A stretch of 64,000 nt of DNA from Aromatoleum toluclasticum ATCC 700605 (GTDB lineage: Bacteria > Pseudomonadota > Gammaproteobacteria > Burkholderiales > Rhodocyclaceae): the NCBI RefSeq assembly GCF_000378245.1, contig NZ_KB899492.1:475438-539437 (forward strand), in the 5' to 3' direction. The notes under the pieces are model-generated. The model was not told where the DNA came from. It saw nothing but the letters and a program-made list of their open reading frames with translations, and did no database searches. The stretch's first letter is position 1. Each line of letters starts with the position of its first letter. Positions 1-9,884 of the stretch are shown here, piece by piece. The translations under genes and the position numbers were made by a program.

Positions 1-1
1 C

Positions 2-460
2 CACAGCCTCGGCGGCATCGTCATCGCCAGCGCGCTCGCGCGCCAGCCCGACCCCCGCGTTCGCCGCGTCGTGCTCATGGGCCCGCCCTGGACCGGGTCG
101 TGCAGCGCGACCGGTCTGCAGCGCGTTCCCGGCATCACCTCCCTCATCGGCCGCTCGATGCGCGACTGGCTCGCCGCCCCGCGGCCGGCACTGCCCGGCG
201 TCGCGATCGGCGTGATCTCGGGCAACCGGCCGCTCGGGCTCGCCGGCGCCCTGGTGCGGCTGCCGCGACCCCACGACGGCATCGTCACGGTCGGGGAGAC
301 CCGCGTCGCCGGCGCACGCGACGCCGTCACCCTGCACGTGAGCCACATGGAGATGCTCCTGTCCGCCGCCTGCGCGGATCAGGTCGCGGCCTTCCTGCAC
401 ACCGGCGCATTCATCCACCACCGTCCGGAAGAACGCACAGGACAAGGCATCCAGCCCTGA
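2..460 (+). CDS. alpha/beta hydrolase, C-terminal part (5' end outside the window)
   Basis: The frame is open from the first bases of the window to a TGA at 458-460, leaving about 152 visible residues. It starts inside the nucleophile elbow: the visible H-S-L-G-G is the remainder of a G-H-S-x-G motif, so that Ser is the probable nucleophile. Further on, R-P-H-D-G-I-V fits the acid loop and V-S-H-M-E-M fits the catalytic histidine, in the order expected for a lipase/esterase-like alpha/beta hydrolase. The substrate cannot be told. No partner gene is visible upstream. The next gene is phasin behind its own promoter, so a link with polyester metabolism is possible but unproven. Confidence 0.75.
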   Translation, partial: HSLGGIVIASALARQPDPRVRRVVLMGPPWTGSCSATGLQRVPGITSLIGRSMRDWLAAPRPALPGVAIGVISGNRPLGLAGALVRLPRPHDGIVTVGETRVAGARDAVTLHVSHMEMLLSAACADQVAAFLHTGAFIHHRPEERTGQGIQP

Positions 461-500
461 TCCACCCCCTCCCGGGCGACGTCCGTTCTCAGATTTTTGC

Positions 501-564
501 TGCACTGCACAAAATAGTTCTTGACGGGGCTTCACGACCCGTTACAATGCAATTGTGCAATGCA
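501..564 (+). promoter_or_regulatory. phasin promoter with paired TGCA-N-TGCA sites
   Basis: TTGACG at 521-526 and TACAAT at 543-548 are separated by 16 bp, a good sigma-70 promoter. The palindrome TGCACTGCA lies upstream at 501-509 and TGCAATGCA downstream at 556-564, flanking the promoter. TGC-rich palindromes at phasin promoters are known targets of the repressor PhaR in PHA-producing proteobacteria. The assignment to PhaR here is inference. Confidence 0.6.
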
Positions 565-626
565 GCATAACCTGCCGGCAGCAGTGGGCCAGCAGACAAT
601 GACCCCGCCCCTACAGGAGAAACACC

Positions 627-1193
627 ATGATCGCCACGACCGACACCTTCGCCAGCGCCTCCAGAAACGCCCTCGCCGCCGTTGAGACCTCCACCCGCAG
701 CAGCTTCGACACCTTCGAGCGCCTTGTTGCCCTGAACATCAACGCCAGCCGCAGCGCCCTCGAAGACAGCATCGCCACCCTGAGTGCGCTGCTGTCCGTC
801 AAGACCCCCAACGAGCTGGTCACCGTGTCCGCGACGCTCGTCCGTCCGGCTACCGAGAAGACGCTGGCCTGGTTCCGCAGCAGCTACGAGATCCTCGCCC
901 AGGGTGTCGAGGAAGCCGCCGCCCCCTACGAAAACCAGTACTCGGAAGTGAACAAGGCCATCGGCGTCGCGCTCGAAAAGGCCGCCAAGTCCGCTCCGGC
1001 CGGCTCCGAGGCCGCCGTCGCCGCGGTGCAGTCGGCAATCGCCGCCGCCAACTCGGCCTACGACAGCGTGAACAAGGCGACCCGCAAGGTCATCCAGTTC
1101 ACCGAAGCCAACGTCGCGGCGACCGCCCGCGCCGCAGTCGATGCGGTGAGCACGCCGGCTCCGGCCCCGACCAAGGCCAAGAAGTCGGCCTGA
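627..1193 (+). CDS. phaP: phasin family protein (PHA granule-associated)
   Basis: This 188-residue protein has the size and composition of betaproteobacterial phasins. It is almost wholly helical and rich in Ala, Ser, Thr and Glu, has a typical N-terminal segment on falling heptads, and ends in an Ala/Pro/Lys tail (APAPTKAKKSA). Phasins coat polyhydroxyalkanoate granules and control their number and size. The ATG follows AGGAG at about 8 bp. The gene stands alone between its own promoter and a perfect hairpin at 1248-1269, so it is monocistronic. Flanking TGCA palindromes suggest control by PhaR. The family call is firm; which phasin paralogue this is cannot be judged from one gene. Confidence 0.88.
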   Translation: MIATTDTFASASRNALAAVETSTRSSFDTFERLVALNINASRSALEDSIATLSALLSVKTPNELVTVSATLVRPATEKTLAWFRSSYEILAQGVEEAAAPYENQYSEVNKAIGVALEKAAKSAPAGSEAAVAAVQSAIAAANSAYDSVNKATRKVIQFTEANVAATARAAVDAVSTPAPAPTKAKKSA

Positions 1194-1247
1194 CCGGCAG
1201 CGGGGCAATCCCCGCACGGCGGCCCCTATGCCGCCGTTGCCGCATCC

Positions 1248-1269
1248 TCCGGCGCCTTCGGGCGCCGGA
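1248..1269 (+). terminator. hairpin terminator after phasin
   Basis: TCCGGCGCC and GGCGCCGGA form a perfect 9-bp stem closed by a TTCG tetraloop, followed by a short GTCGTTT stretch. Its position argues against starting trhP at the upstream ATG at 1228, which would place the hairpin inside that gene. Confidence 0.7.
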
Positions 1270-1323
1270 GTCGTTTCCGGTTATCCTTGCGCGCTTCCCC
1301 AGCAGCACGCAGCCACTACAACA

Positions 1324-2694
1324 ATGACGACCTCCCCCCCCGCCTCCGCACGTATCGCGCCCGAACTCCTCGCCCCCGCCGGTTCGCTGCAGATGATGCG
1401 CACCGCCTTCGCCTACGGCGCCGACGCGGTCTATGCCGGCCAGCCGCGCTATTCCCTGCGCGTGCGCAACAACAGCTTCGACAAGCTCGACGCCCTCGCC
1501 ACCGGCATCGACGAGGCGCACGCAGCGGGCAAGGCCTTCTACCTCGTCAGCAACATCTATCCGCACAACAGCAAGGTGAAGAGCTTCCTCGCCGACATGG
1601 AGCCGGTCGTCGCACTCAGGCCCGACGCGCTGATCATGGCCGACCCCGGCCTGATCATGATGGTGCGCGAGCGCTGGCCCGAGGTCGAGGTGCACCTGTC
1701 CGTGCAGGCCAACACGACGAACTACGCCGCGGTACGCTTCTGGGCTTCGGTCGGCATCAAGCGCATCATCCTGTCGCGCGAACTGTCGCTCGACGAAATC
1801 GAGGACATCCGCCAGGCCTGCCCGGAGATGGAGCTCGAAGTCTTCGTGCATGGCGCGCTGTGCGTCGCGTACTCCGGGCGCTGCCTGCTGTCGGGCTACT
1901 TCAACCACCGCGACCCCAACCAGGGCACCTGCACGAACTCCTGCCGCTGGGACTACAAGGTGCATGAGGCGAACGAGGACGGCTCGGGCGACCTGCACGC
2001 CTGCGGCAAGGACGCCCCGGACGGCACCGGCTCCGCGCTCGGCGGCGGCGCACGCCACGAATCCGCCTCGCGCGTCTACCTCCTCGAGGAAGGCACCCGC
2101 CCCGGCCAGCTGATGCCGATCGAGGAAGACGAGCACGGCACCTACATCCTCAACTCCAGGGATCTGCGCGCGGTCGAGCACGTCGAGCGGCTGGTGAAGA
2201 TCGGCGTCGATTCGCTGAAGATCGAAGGCCGCACCAAGAGCCCCTACTACGTCGCCCGCGCCAGCCAGGGCTACCGCCGCGCGATCGACGACGCGATGGC
2301 AGGCCGCCCCTTCGACATGAACCTCCTCGGCGAACTCGAAGGCCTCGCGAACCGCGGCTACACCGACGGCTTCTACCAGCGCCACCACACGCCGGAGCAC
2401 CAGAACTACCTGCGCGGCCACTCCGAGTCGGGGCGCAGCCTGTTCGTCGGCGAAGTGCTCGGGGTGGACACCGCGACCGGGCTGGCGGAAGTCGAGGTCA
2501 AGAACGGCTTCGGCATCGGCGACCGGCTGGAGTTCGTCCAGCCCCACGGCAACATCATCGCCCCCCTCGAACGCCTCGAGAACCTCGACGGCGAAGCGCT
2601 CGCCCGCATCCCCGGTGCCGGCCGCCGCGTGCGCCTGCCGCTGCCCGAGGGCGCGCGGGCCGACGCGCCGTGCTTCGTCGCCCGCCTGCTCTGA
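1324..2694 (+). CDS. trhP: tRNA hydroxylation protein TrhP (U32 peptidase family, YegQ)
   Basis: 456 residues, close to the 453 of E. coli YegQ/TrhP and matching it along its length: the ELLAPAGS start, YGADAVYAGQPRYSLRVR, LSVQAN and SLKIEGRTKS blocks are all present. Four cysteines at 180, 187, 203 and 207 (GALCVAYSGRC and GTCTNSC) are those expected to bind the Fe-S cluster of this U32 subgroup. TrhP acts in prephenate-dependent formation of 5-hydroxyuridine at the tRNA wobble position. The ATG at 1324 is chosen because an upstream in-frame ATG at 1228 lies before the phasin terminator. A low-complexity insert rich in Gly and Ala around residues 230-245 is not in the E. coli protein. Confidence 0.9.
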   Translation: MTTSPPASARIAPELLAPAGSLQMMRTAFAYGADAVYAGQPRYSLRVRNNSFDKLDALATGIDEAHAAGKAFYLVSNIYPHNSKVKSFLADMEPVVALRPDALIMADPGLIMMVRERWPEVEVHLSVQANTTNYAAVRFWASVGIKRIILSRELSLDEIEDIRQACPEMELEVFVHGALCVAYSGRCLLSGYFNHRDPNQGTCTNSCRWDYKVHEANEDGSGDLHACGKDAPDGTGSALGGGARHESASRVYLLEEGTRPGQLMPIEEDEHGTYILNSRDLRAVEHVERLVKIGVDSLKIEGRTKSPYYVARASQGYRRAIDDAMAGRPFDMNLLGELEGLANRGYTDGFYQRHHTPEHQNYLRGHSESGRSLFVGEVLGVDTATGLAEVEVKNGFGIGDRLEFVQPHGNIIAPLERLENLDGEALARIPGAGRRVRLPLPEGARADAPCFVARLL

Positions 2695-2754
2695 AACGCC
2701 CCACGGCTCGCGACCACCGGGCCATCGCACACTGCCGCAGGGCGGCGTCTCATC

Positions 2755-4446
2755 TCATCCCGCCCCGTTCCCCCGGCCGCGCGAGGCTTTCTTCCTGCCC
2801 CCCGGCATGACGGAGCCCCCCGCCCCGCGCACGAGCTTGCGGATAACGCGCAGGCGCGGCGCCCTCGCCAGCGGCCGCTCCGCCGCCCCGGGCGGCGTGC
2901 CGTGCGAGCCCGCTCCCCCCGCACGCTTGTCGTCGTACATCGCCATGTCCGCGTGGCGGATCAGCTCCTCGGGCTCGATGCCGTGCTCGGGACACACGCT
3001 CACCCCCAGGCTGGCAGTGAGCTGCAGTACAAGTCCGTCACGCGACTCGACCGGCTGCGCCACGGCAGCGAGCAGCTTCGCCGCAACCGGCTCGGCCGCC
3101 GCATGCTCCGTCACACCCGGAAGGAGCACGACGAACTCGTCGCCCGCGATGCGCGCGACCGTATCGGTCTCGCGCATGCTGCCGCGCATGCGCTCGGCCA
3201 CCGTTTTCAGCACGGCGTCGCCGACTTCGTGACCGTAGCCGTCATTCACTTCCTTGAACCGGTCGAGATCGACGAAGAACAATGCGAAGCCCTCGCCGGT
3301 ACGCCGCCAGTGCGCGCTCGCCTGTCCGACGCGATCGTAGAACAGACGCCGGTTGGGCAGGCCGGTCAGCGGGTCGTGCAGCGCACCATGGGTCGCGCGC
3401 TGGAGATGGTCACGCTCACGGGCAACCGCCGCACGGTGGCGGCTCAGGTAAAGGACGAGCACGGCGAGCGTGCCGACGGCGAGGCCGATCGCGAGCAGCA
3501 GCGGCTCGCTGCGGATGTCCGAGAAGCGCAGCTGGCGCGTCACCGTCAGGCGCACCGGCTGTGACGTGCTGAAATCCTCCACGTTCAGCGTGAACTTCGG
3601 CAGCGTGCGGCGCTCCACGGCACTTGCCGGCTGTGTTGCCAGCATCGCGTAGAGCGGCGGATCCTGCGGCCCGGTCTCCCCCAGCATGCGCAGGACGTGG
3701 GCCGTGCGCACATTGCGGCGGTCCGGAACCATCGCATCGGCCTTCACGACCAGCAGCGCGTAGCGCTGGTCGGCCCCGGCCGGCCGCAAGACGGAGTGTG
3801 CCGAGTCGGTGCGCTTCATCACGACGTAGGCCAGCGGCCCCTCGATCAGCGCGAACGGGCGCGTGGACACCGCCCCCCGGCTCGCCTCGGCGCGGATCAG
3901 TGCGTCGCGCAGATGCGGCACCGAGTCGAGATCGAGGCCGAGCACCGGCAGGGATTCGGGCGTTGCGGGCCACAGGAAGCTGACCGGGAAATAGGCGGCC
4001 TTCTCCGCAACGGCCTGCCACCGCCTGCCATCCTGGTAGTTGAAGCTGCCGATGCGCGCGCCGGGGCCGGCCCGCTCCGCGAGCGCCTGTTCGAAGCTGT
4101 CCCGCGCGCGCGCCGGCACCTTCTCGACCACCTCGAGCATGTAGATATGCGGATGTTCGCCCAGCAGCCGGCTCGCAAAACCGGCGATCTGCTCCTGCGT
4201 CGGAGCCCCGAGCACGTCGAGAAAGGCGGCGAAACCCGACAGCAGGGCGTCGTTGGTGCGCAGACGGTCGCGCACCAGCTCGATGTCCGCCTCGGCGTCC
4301 GCGTGGAACTCGGAACGGATGTCCTCCCAGGCCCCGCGCAGCACCAGTGCGAACAGCGACACGCTGAACAACATCCATGCAAGCAGCAGCACCGCGTACA
4401 GCGGATTGTCGCCCCTGCGCAGTTGCGGCCCTTCGTCGCTGTCCAC
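2755..4446 (-). CDS. membrane CHASE-domain diguanylate cyclase (AGDEF variant)
   Basis: 563 residues from a GTG start at 4446 that follows GGGGGAGGA on the minus strand at a good distance. A longer reading to an ATG at 4566 adds 40 low-complexity residues and is less likely. The order is a transmembrane segment near residues 13-38, a periplasmic CHASE-like sensor, a second membrane segment near 320-345 and a C-terminal GGDEF domain. The signature is A-G-D-E-F (434-438), and R-E-T-D five residues upstream is a canonical inhibitory I-site, so c-di-GMP synthesis with product inhibition is expected. Ala for the first Gly is tolerated in several active cyclases. The last 60 residues are basic, Gly/Arg-rich and probably unstructured. 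It is convergent with trhP and divergent from ybiT. Confidence 0.87.
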   Translation of the reverse strand: MDSDEGPQLRRGDNPLYAVLLLAWMLFSVSLFALVLRGAWEDIRSEFHADAEADIELVRDRLRTNDALLSGFAAFLDVLGAPTQEQIAGFASRLLGEHPHIYMLEVVEKVPARARDSFEQALAERAGPGARIGSFNYQDGRRWQAVAEKAAYFPVSFLWPATPESLPVLGLDLDSVPHLRDALIRAEASRGAVSTRPFALIEGPLAYVVMKRTDSAHSVLRPAGADQRYALLVVKADAMVPDRRNVRTAHVLRMLGETGPQDPPLYAMLATQPASAVERRTLPKFTLNVEDFSTSQPVRLTVTRQLRFSDIRSEPLLLAIGLAVGTLAVLVLYLSRHRAAVARERDHLQRATHGALHDPLTGLPNRRLFYDRVGQASAHWRRTGEGFALFFVDLDRFKEVNDGYGHEVGDAVLKTVAERMRGSMRETDTVARIAGDEFVVLLPGVTEHAAAEPVAAKLLAAVAQPVESRDGLVLQLTASLGVSVCPEHGIEPEELIRHADMAMYDDKRAGGAGSHGTPPGAAERPLARAPRLRVIRKLVRGAGGSVMPGGRKKASRGRGNGAG

Positions 4447-4688
4447 GAATCCTCCCCCGCCCCGATCTCCCGCCCCCGACGAGCGCTCGCTCGCCGGCCT
4501 CCGGGAAGGGAATGGGTACCGGAGAGTGCACTCTATTCCCCTCCCGCCATCGCGTACATATGGCAATGGTGATAGCCATCCGGTTGATTTTGCGCGCTAC
4601 TTTCACGGTGTAAACGCCCGCCGCAGGCCGCGGCGCGGGGGCCCGCCGCCGGAGCGGATCCGCCAGAGCCGTCGGCCTCCATCTGCGC

Positions 4689-4731
4689 TACAATGCAAGG
4701 CTTTGTTTTAACTGAAAATCAGGATCCCGCC
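4689..4731 (+). promoter_or_regulatory. -10 element and ribosome site that decide the ybiT start
   Basis: TACAAT at 4689-4694 looks like a -10 box, and AGGAT at 4721-4725 precedes GTG 4732. An in-frame ATG at 4693 overlaps the -10 box and would be untranslated if that promoter is used. No convincing -35 is visible. The rest of the 285-bp divergent region to the diguanylate cyclase is GC-rich with no further clear signal. Confidence 0.45.
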
Positions 4732-6357
<1,626 letters not shown>

Positions 6358-6365
6358 GTCTCGCG

Positions 6366-6383
6366 GCCCGGCGAAAGCCGGGC
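6366..6383 (+). terminator. hairpin terminator after ybiT
   Basis: GCCCGGC and GCCGGGC pair perfectly around a GAAA tetraloop, 9 bp after the ybiT stop. The following sequence is CTAAATTCC, with only a weak T-run. Confidence 0.6.
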
Positions 6384-6404
6384 TAAATTCCCCAAAGCAT
6401 AGTC

Positions 6405-6425
6405 GATTCGGGTTATTAACGAATC
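6405..6425. promoter_or_regulatory. inverted repeat upstream of the cytochrome gene
   Basis: GATTCG (6405-6410) and CGAATC (6420-6425) form a perfect 6-bp inverted repeat with a 9-bp AT-rich centre, in the only AT-rich stretch before the cytochrome gene. It may be an operator. No regulator gene is adjacent. Confidence 0.3.
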
Positions 6426-6517
6426 GTTTCGCATATTTTATTGCTCGCTGACTAAGCCGCAGGTATATTCGGCCGCTCGTATCCCCACGTGGGAGCCTTT
6501 CTCATGGGCGGCTGGTC

Positions 6518-7027
6518 TTGGTTACGACACGGGGCATTTCCTTTTTGCTGGCGGCAATGACGGCGATTTTCGGCGGCGGGCCCGTGCGTGCCGACTATTC
6601 GGACTGTCGCACCTGTCATTACGCAACGACCATAGACGGCACCGCCCCCGACTACACGGGCTATTTCCTCGCTCCGGGCCATCATCCGGTGCGGGTGAAC
6701 TACCCGATTCAAGCCGATTACCACCTGCCGGCCACCACGACCGCGACGGGCATCCTGTTCTTCGACAACAACGGCAACGGCATTCCCGACGCGGACGAGA
6801 TCCAGCTCTTCAGCAGCAGCCTCATTTCCAGCACCACCGGCACGGTCACGACCACGCGCACGAAGGGCAAGCAGAAGGTCGCAGCGACCGCCGACACGTG
6901 GATGATCGACTGCGCGTCCTGTCACGTCGAACACGGCATCCTGCCCCCCGACCCGCAGCACGCCATCGACTACGTGCGCAGCGGCGGCGGCCTCCGGCTG
7001 TTCTGCGTCACCTGCCACAACCTGTGA
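6518..7027 (+). CDS. periplasmic three-heme cytochrome c-like protein with an EF-hand-type loop
   Basis: 169 residues with three CxxCH motifs at 30-34 (CRTCH), 132-136 (CASCH) and 163-167 (CVTCH). An N-terminal hydrophobic stretch ending near VRA-D (residue 25) is a probable Sec signal peptide. That fits export and heme attachment in the periplasm. Extra histidines (HH at 55-56, H139, H148) could be distal ligands. Residues 83-94 (DNNGNGIPDADE) follow the EF-hand loop spacing D1-N3-N5-G6-D9-E12, so bound calcium is plausible. The start is uncertain: TTG 6518 gives a full signal peptide, whereas ATG 6557 would cut into it. The redox partner is unknown and no operon partner is visible. Confidence 0.75.
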   Translation: MVTTRGISFLLAAMTAIFGGGPVRADYSDCRTCHYATTIDGTAPDYTGYFLAPGHHPVRVNYPIQADYHLPATTTATGILFFDNNGNGIPDADEIQLFSSSLISSTTGTVTTTRTKGKQKVAATADTWMIDCASCHVEHGILPPDPQHAIDYVRSGGGLRLFCVTCHNL

Positions 7028-7133
7028 CCGCGACGGCGCACGAGCTTAGAGATCGGTAACAAGAACGCTCGGCGGGAAACTCCTGCCCCGGGCGCGGCGG
7101 TCATACAGGCATCGCCCACAGCAGGCTTCCGCG

Positions 7134-9113
7134 ATGACCCCATCCTCGCGAACGCATCCGGTCCGGCGTGCGACGCTGGCAATCCTGGCGGCCCTCACCG
7201 TCGTTTTCGGGCTGGGGGAGGCTCTCGGCTGGCCCTTCCTGCGCGGCCCGCTGGAATCATTCCTCGCACAGCGCCTGGAGCGCCCGGTCCGCATCGCCGC
7301 GCCATTCCGACTTCACTTTCTCGGCGCCGTCCGCGTGAGCGCCGGCGGCGTGTGGGTCGCCGCGCCGGACGGCTTCGAAGCGCCCCATCTGGTGAAGGCC
7401 GACGGGCTCGCGCTGACGCTGCGCTACGGCGACCTCCTGCGGCTGCGCGAGTCCGACGCGCTGCGCATCGCTGCGATCGACGTCGATCGCCTCGACGCAC
7501 GCCTGAAGCGCCGGCCCGACGGCGCTGCGACGTGGCAGCTCGGCACACGGCCGTCCGGGCAGGCGAGCGCGCCACCGCCACGGGTCGATGCGCTGGCGGT
7601 GCGCAACGGCACCATCGAATTCGACGATGTGCCAGCCAGGACCGCGCTCCGGGCCGTTTTCTCCACTCATGAAGGCGCCGGGGACGATACCCCCACCGCA
7701 CGCGCGACCCTGCGCGGACGACTGCGCGGACGCAGGCTCGACGGCGAACTCGGCGCTGCCGGCTTCCTGAAGCTCGCGGCGCAGGGCACGGACGTGCCGG
7801 CAGTGCCCGTCAGCGGCCGCATCGACTACGGCGGCGTACATGCGGAATTCGACGGCGCCGTGGCGGACCTCTTCGGCGGCCGCGACCTGAAAGGGAAGTT
7901 CGCGGCACGCGGCGCCTCGCTGGGCGTGCTGGGCGAGCTCTTCGGTGTGCTCCTGCCGACGACCGATCCGTTCTCGCTGCGCGGCAAGCTGGAGAAGGAC
8001 GGCGAAGTGTGGCGTGCCCGCGTCAGCGACGCACAGGTGGGCGAGAGCGCCGTACACGGCGTCTTCACCTATGACGCCCGCCCGGCGACTCCGCGCCTCG
8101 AAGGCGAACTGGGCGGCAAGCGCCTCGCCCTCGCCGATCTCGCCCCGGCCTTCGGCACCCGCAATCCCGACGGCAGCCGCGCCGCGCCGCCGCCCGGGCG
8201 GGTCCTGCCGGAGCGCGAGCTGAACCTGCCCGCGTTGAAGACGATGGATGCGCGTGTCGCGGTGGATCTCCGTCATGTCGACCTCGGCAACGCATTCTCG
8301 CAGCCGATCGCGCCGCTGCGTGCGACGCTGAGCCTGCACAACGGCCGCCTCGTGCTCAGCGAGCTCGACGCGAGCACCGCCAAAGGGCGGCTGCGCGGAG
8401 AGCTCGCCGTGGATTCCGGCAACACCCCGCCGCAGTGGGCGGCGAACCTGCAGTGGGAAGGCATCCGCCTGGAAGACTGGATCGGCGTGTCGCAGACGCG
8501 GTCACAGGCGGCCCGCGCCACGGGCGGGGAGCCATCCCAGCCGCCCTACTTCACCGGTGTGCTGCACGGCCGCGCGAAGCTGACCGGACATGGCCGCTCC
8601 ACTGCGGCTCTGCTCGGCTCCCTCGACGGCGAGCTCACCGCCGGCGTGCGCGACGGCAGCATCTCGCGTCTGCTGATCGAGATCATGGGGCTCGACGTCG
8701 CGCAGGGTCTCGGCCTGGTGCTGGGGGGCGACCAGGCGTTGCCCCTGGACTGCGCCGTCGCCGACATCGTCGCGCACGACGGCCGGATGAGCCCGCGCGT
8801 CGCACTGATCGACACACCCGTGACCCTGGTGCTGGTCGACGGCAGCATCAATCTCGCCAACGAGGCGCTCGACCTGCGCTTCACCGCGAAGCCACGCAAC
8901 GTGTCGCCATTCACGCTGCGCACGCCGGTGCGCGTTGCCGGCACGCTCGACGCGCCGCGCGTGAGGCCGGAGGCGGGCCCCCTTGCGACCCGGGCGCTGG
9001 CGGGGGTCGCCCTCGGCTTCGTCACGCCGCTCGCAGCCATCCTCCCCTTCGTCGACCCCGGAGAAACACCGGGCTCGCCCTGCCGCCAGGCGCTCGCGCG
9101 GCTCGGCCACTGA
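7134..9113 (+). CDS. AsmA family protein
   Basis: 659 residues. An N-terminal transmembrane segment (about 13-32) anchors it in the inner membrane. Then comes the typical AsmA N-terminal block with a motif like FLAQRLERPVRI, followed by a long beta-rich middle region. A C-terminal AsmA_2 block (about 500-620) contains GELTAGVRDGSISRLL and the closing repeat around RFTAKPRNVSPFTLRTPVRV. AsmA-like proteins bridge inner and outer membrane and are tied to phospholipid transport and outer-membrane homeostasis. This one is of intermediate length, longer than classical AsmA only by its insert regions. It stands alone, 100 bp before the PTS operon. Confidence 0.85.
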   Translation: MTPSSRTHPVRRATLAILAALTVVFGLGEALGWPFLRGPLESFLAQRLERPVRIAAPFRLHFLGAVRVSAGGVWVAAPDGFEAPHLVKADGLALTLRYGDLLRLRESDALRIAAIDVDRLDARLKRRPDGAATWQLGTRPSGQASAPPPRVDALAVRNGTIEFDDVPARTALRAVFSTHEGAGDDTPTARATLRGRLRGRRLDGELGAAGFLKLAAQGTDVPAVPVSGRIDYGGVHAEFDGAVADLFGGRDLKGKFAARGASLGVLGELFGVLLPTTDPFSLRGKLEKDGEVWRARVSDAQVGESAVHGVFTYDARPATPRLEGELGGKRLALADLAPAFGTRNPDGSRAAPPPGRVLPERELNLPALKTMDARVAVDLRHVDLGNAFSQPIAPLRATLSLHNGRLVLSELDASTAKGRLRGELAVDSGNTPPQWAANLQWEGIRLEDWIGVSQTRSQAARATGGEPSQPPYFTGVLHGRAKLTGHGRSTAALLGSLDGELTAGVRDGSISRLLIEIMGLDVAQGLGLVLGGDQALPLDCAVADIVAHDGRMSPRVALIDTPVTLVLVDGSINLANEALDLRFTAKPRNVSPFTLRTPVRVAGTLDAPRVRPEAGPLATRALAGVALGFVTPLAAILPFVDPGETPGSPCRQALARLGH

Positions 9114-9219
9114 CCCCGGCGCCGGCCCCCGTCGCATCGCCCGGGCGACAGTCGTGCCCGAAGGCACCCGCGCCGCGCCGCGCGTCGGCTAAAATCGCCT
9201 GAACCAGCGCGACGACATC

Positions 9220-9603
9220 ATGATCGGCATCTTCCTCATCACCCACGGCACGCTCGGCGAGGCGCTGATCCAGTGCGCCTGCCACGTGCTGAACAAACGC
9301 CCCGACAACGTCATCCAGCTCGGGTTGTCGGGCCAGGACGATCCCCTCGACATCCTGCCGGAAGCACGTCGGCTGCTCGCGACGGTCGACAAGGGGCATG
9401 GCGTCGTGATACTCACGGATATCTACGGTGCAACCCCGGCGAACGTCGCTCGCAAACTGCTGGAACCGGGGCGCATCGAAGGCATTGCCGGCGTAAACCT
9501 GCCGATGCTGCTGCGGGTGCTGACCTACCGTGAAAGGGATATGAACACGCTCGTCGAACGCGCCGTCACCGGCGGCTGCGAGGGCGTGCTGCGAATGAAG
9601 TGA
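9220..9603 (+). CDS. PTS EIIA component, mannose type
   Basis: 127 residues, a single EIIA-Man domain. The start IGIFLITHG places the phosphorylatable histidine at residue 9, and LTDIYGATPANVA is the second conserved block. No EIIB, EIIC or EIID is encoded nearby. It lies 7 bp before HPr and is co-transcribed with HPr and EI. A PTS without membrane permeases is known in betaproteobacteria and has regulatory rather than sugar-uptake roles. That role is inferred here from gene content. Confidence 0.9.
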   Translation: MIGIFLITHGTLGEALIQCACHVLNKRPDNVIQLGLSGQDDPLDILPEARRLLATVDKGHGVVILTDIYGATPANVARKLLEPGRIEGIAGVNLPMLLRVLTYRERDMNTLVERAVTGGCEGVLRMK

Positions 9604-9610
9604 GAGTGAC

Positions 9611-9880
9611 ATGCCGAGAGCGGAAACCGAAATCATCAACAAGCTGGGCCTGCATGCGCGCGCGTCGGCGAAGCTGACGCAGCTCGCGAGCAGCTTCGGG
9701 GCCGACGTCTGGCTCGAACGCAACGGGCGGCGCGTGAACGCCAAGAGCATCATGGGCGTCATGATGCTGGCCGCCGCACGCGGGGCGACGATTACGGTCG
9801 AAACCGCCGGCCAGGACGAGGACAAGGCGCTGGAGGCGATACTCGACCTCATCGCCGACCGCTTCGGCGAAGGGGAATAG
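9611..9880 (+). CDS. ptsH: phosphocarrier protein HPr
   Basis: 89 residues, the normal HPr length. The phosphorylation site is in NKLGLHARASAKL (His15), and the regulatory-serine region NAKSIMGVMML carries the Ser that HPr kinase would modify. It receives phosphate from EI (next gene) and passes it to the EIIA encoded just upstream. Spacing is 7 bp to EIIA and 4 bp to ptsI, so it is part of a tight operon. Confidence 0.95.
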   Translation: MPRAETEIINKLGLHARASAKLTQLASSFGADVWLERNGRRVNAKSIMGVMMLAAARGATITVETAGQDEDKALEAILDLIADRFGEGE

Positions 9881-9884
9881 CGCG

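Noticed and set aside
1228..1323. A TrhP start at 1228
   Set aside because: It would include the phasin terminator hairpin in the coding sequence and adds residues absent from the family.
4447..4566. A 40-residue N-terminal extension of the diguanylate cyclase
   Set aside because: Low-complexity Arg/Ser/Gly sequence. GTG 4446 with a strong ribosome site directly precedes the first membrane segment.
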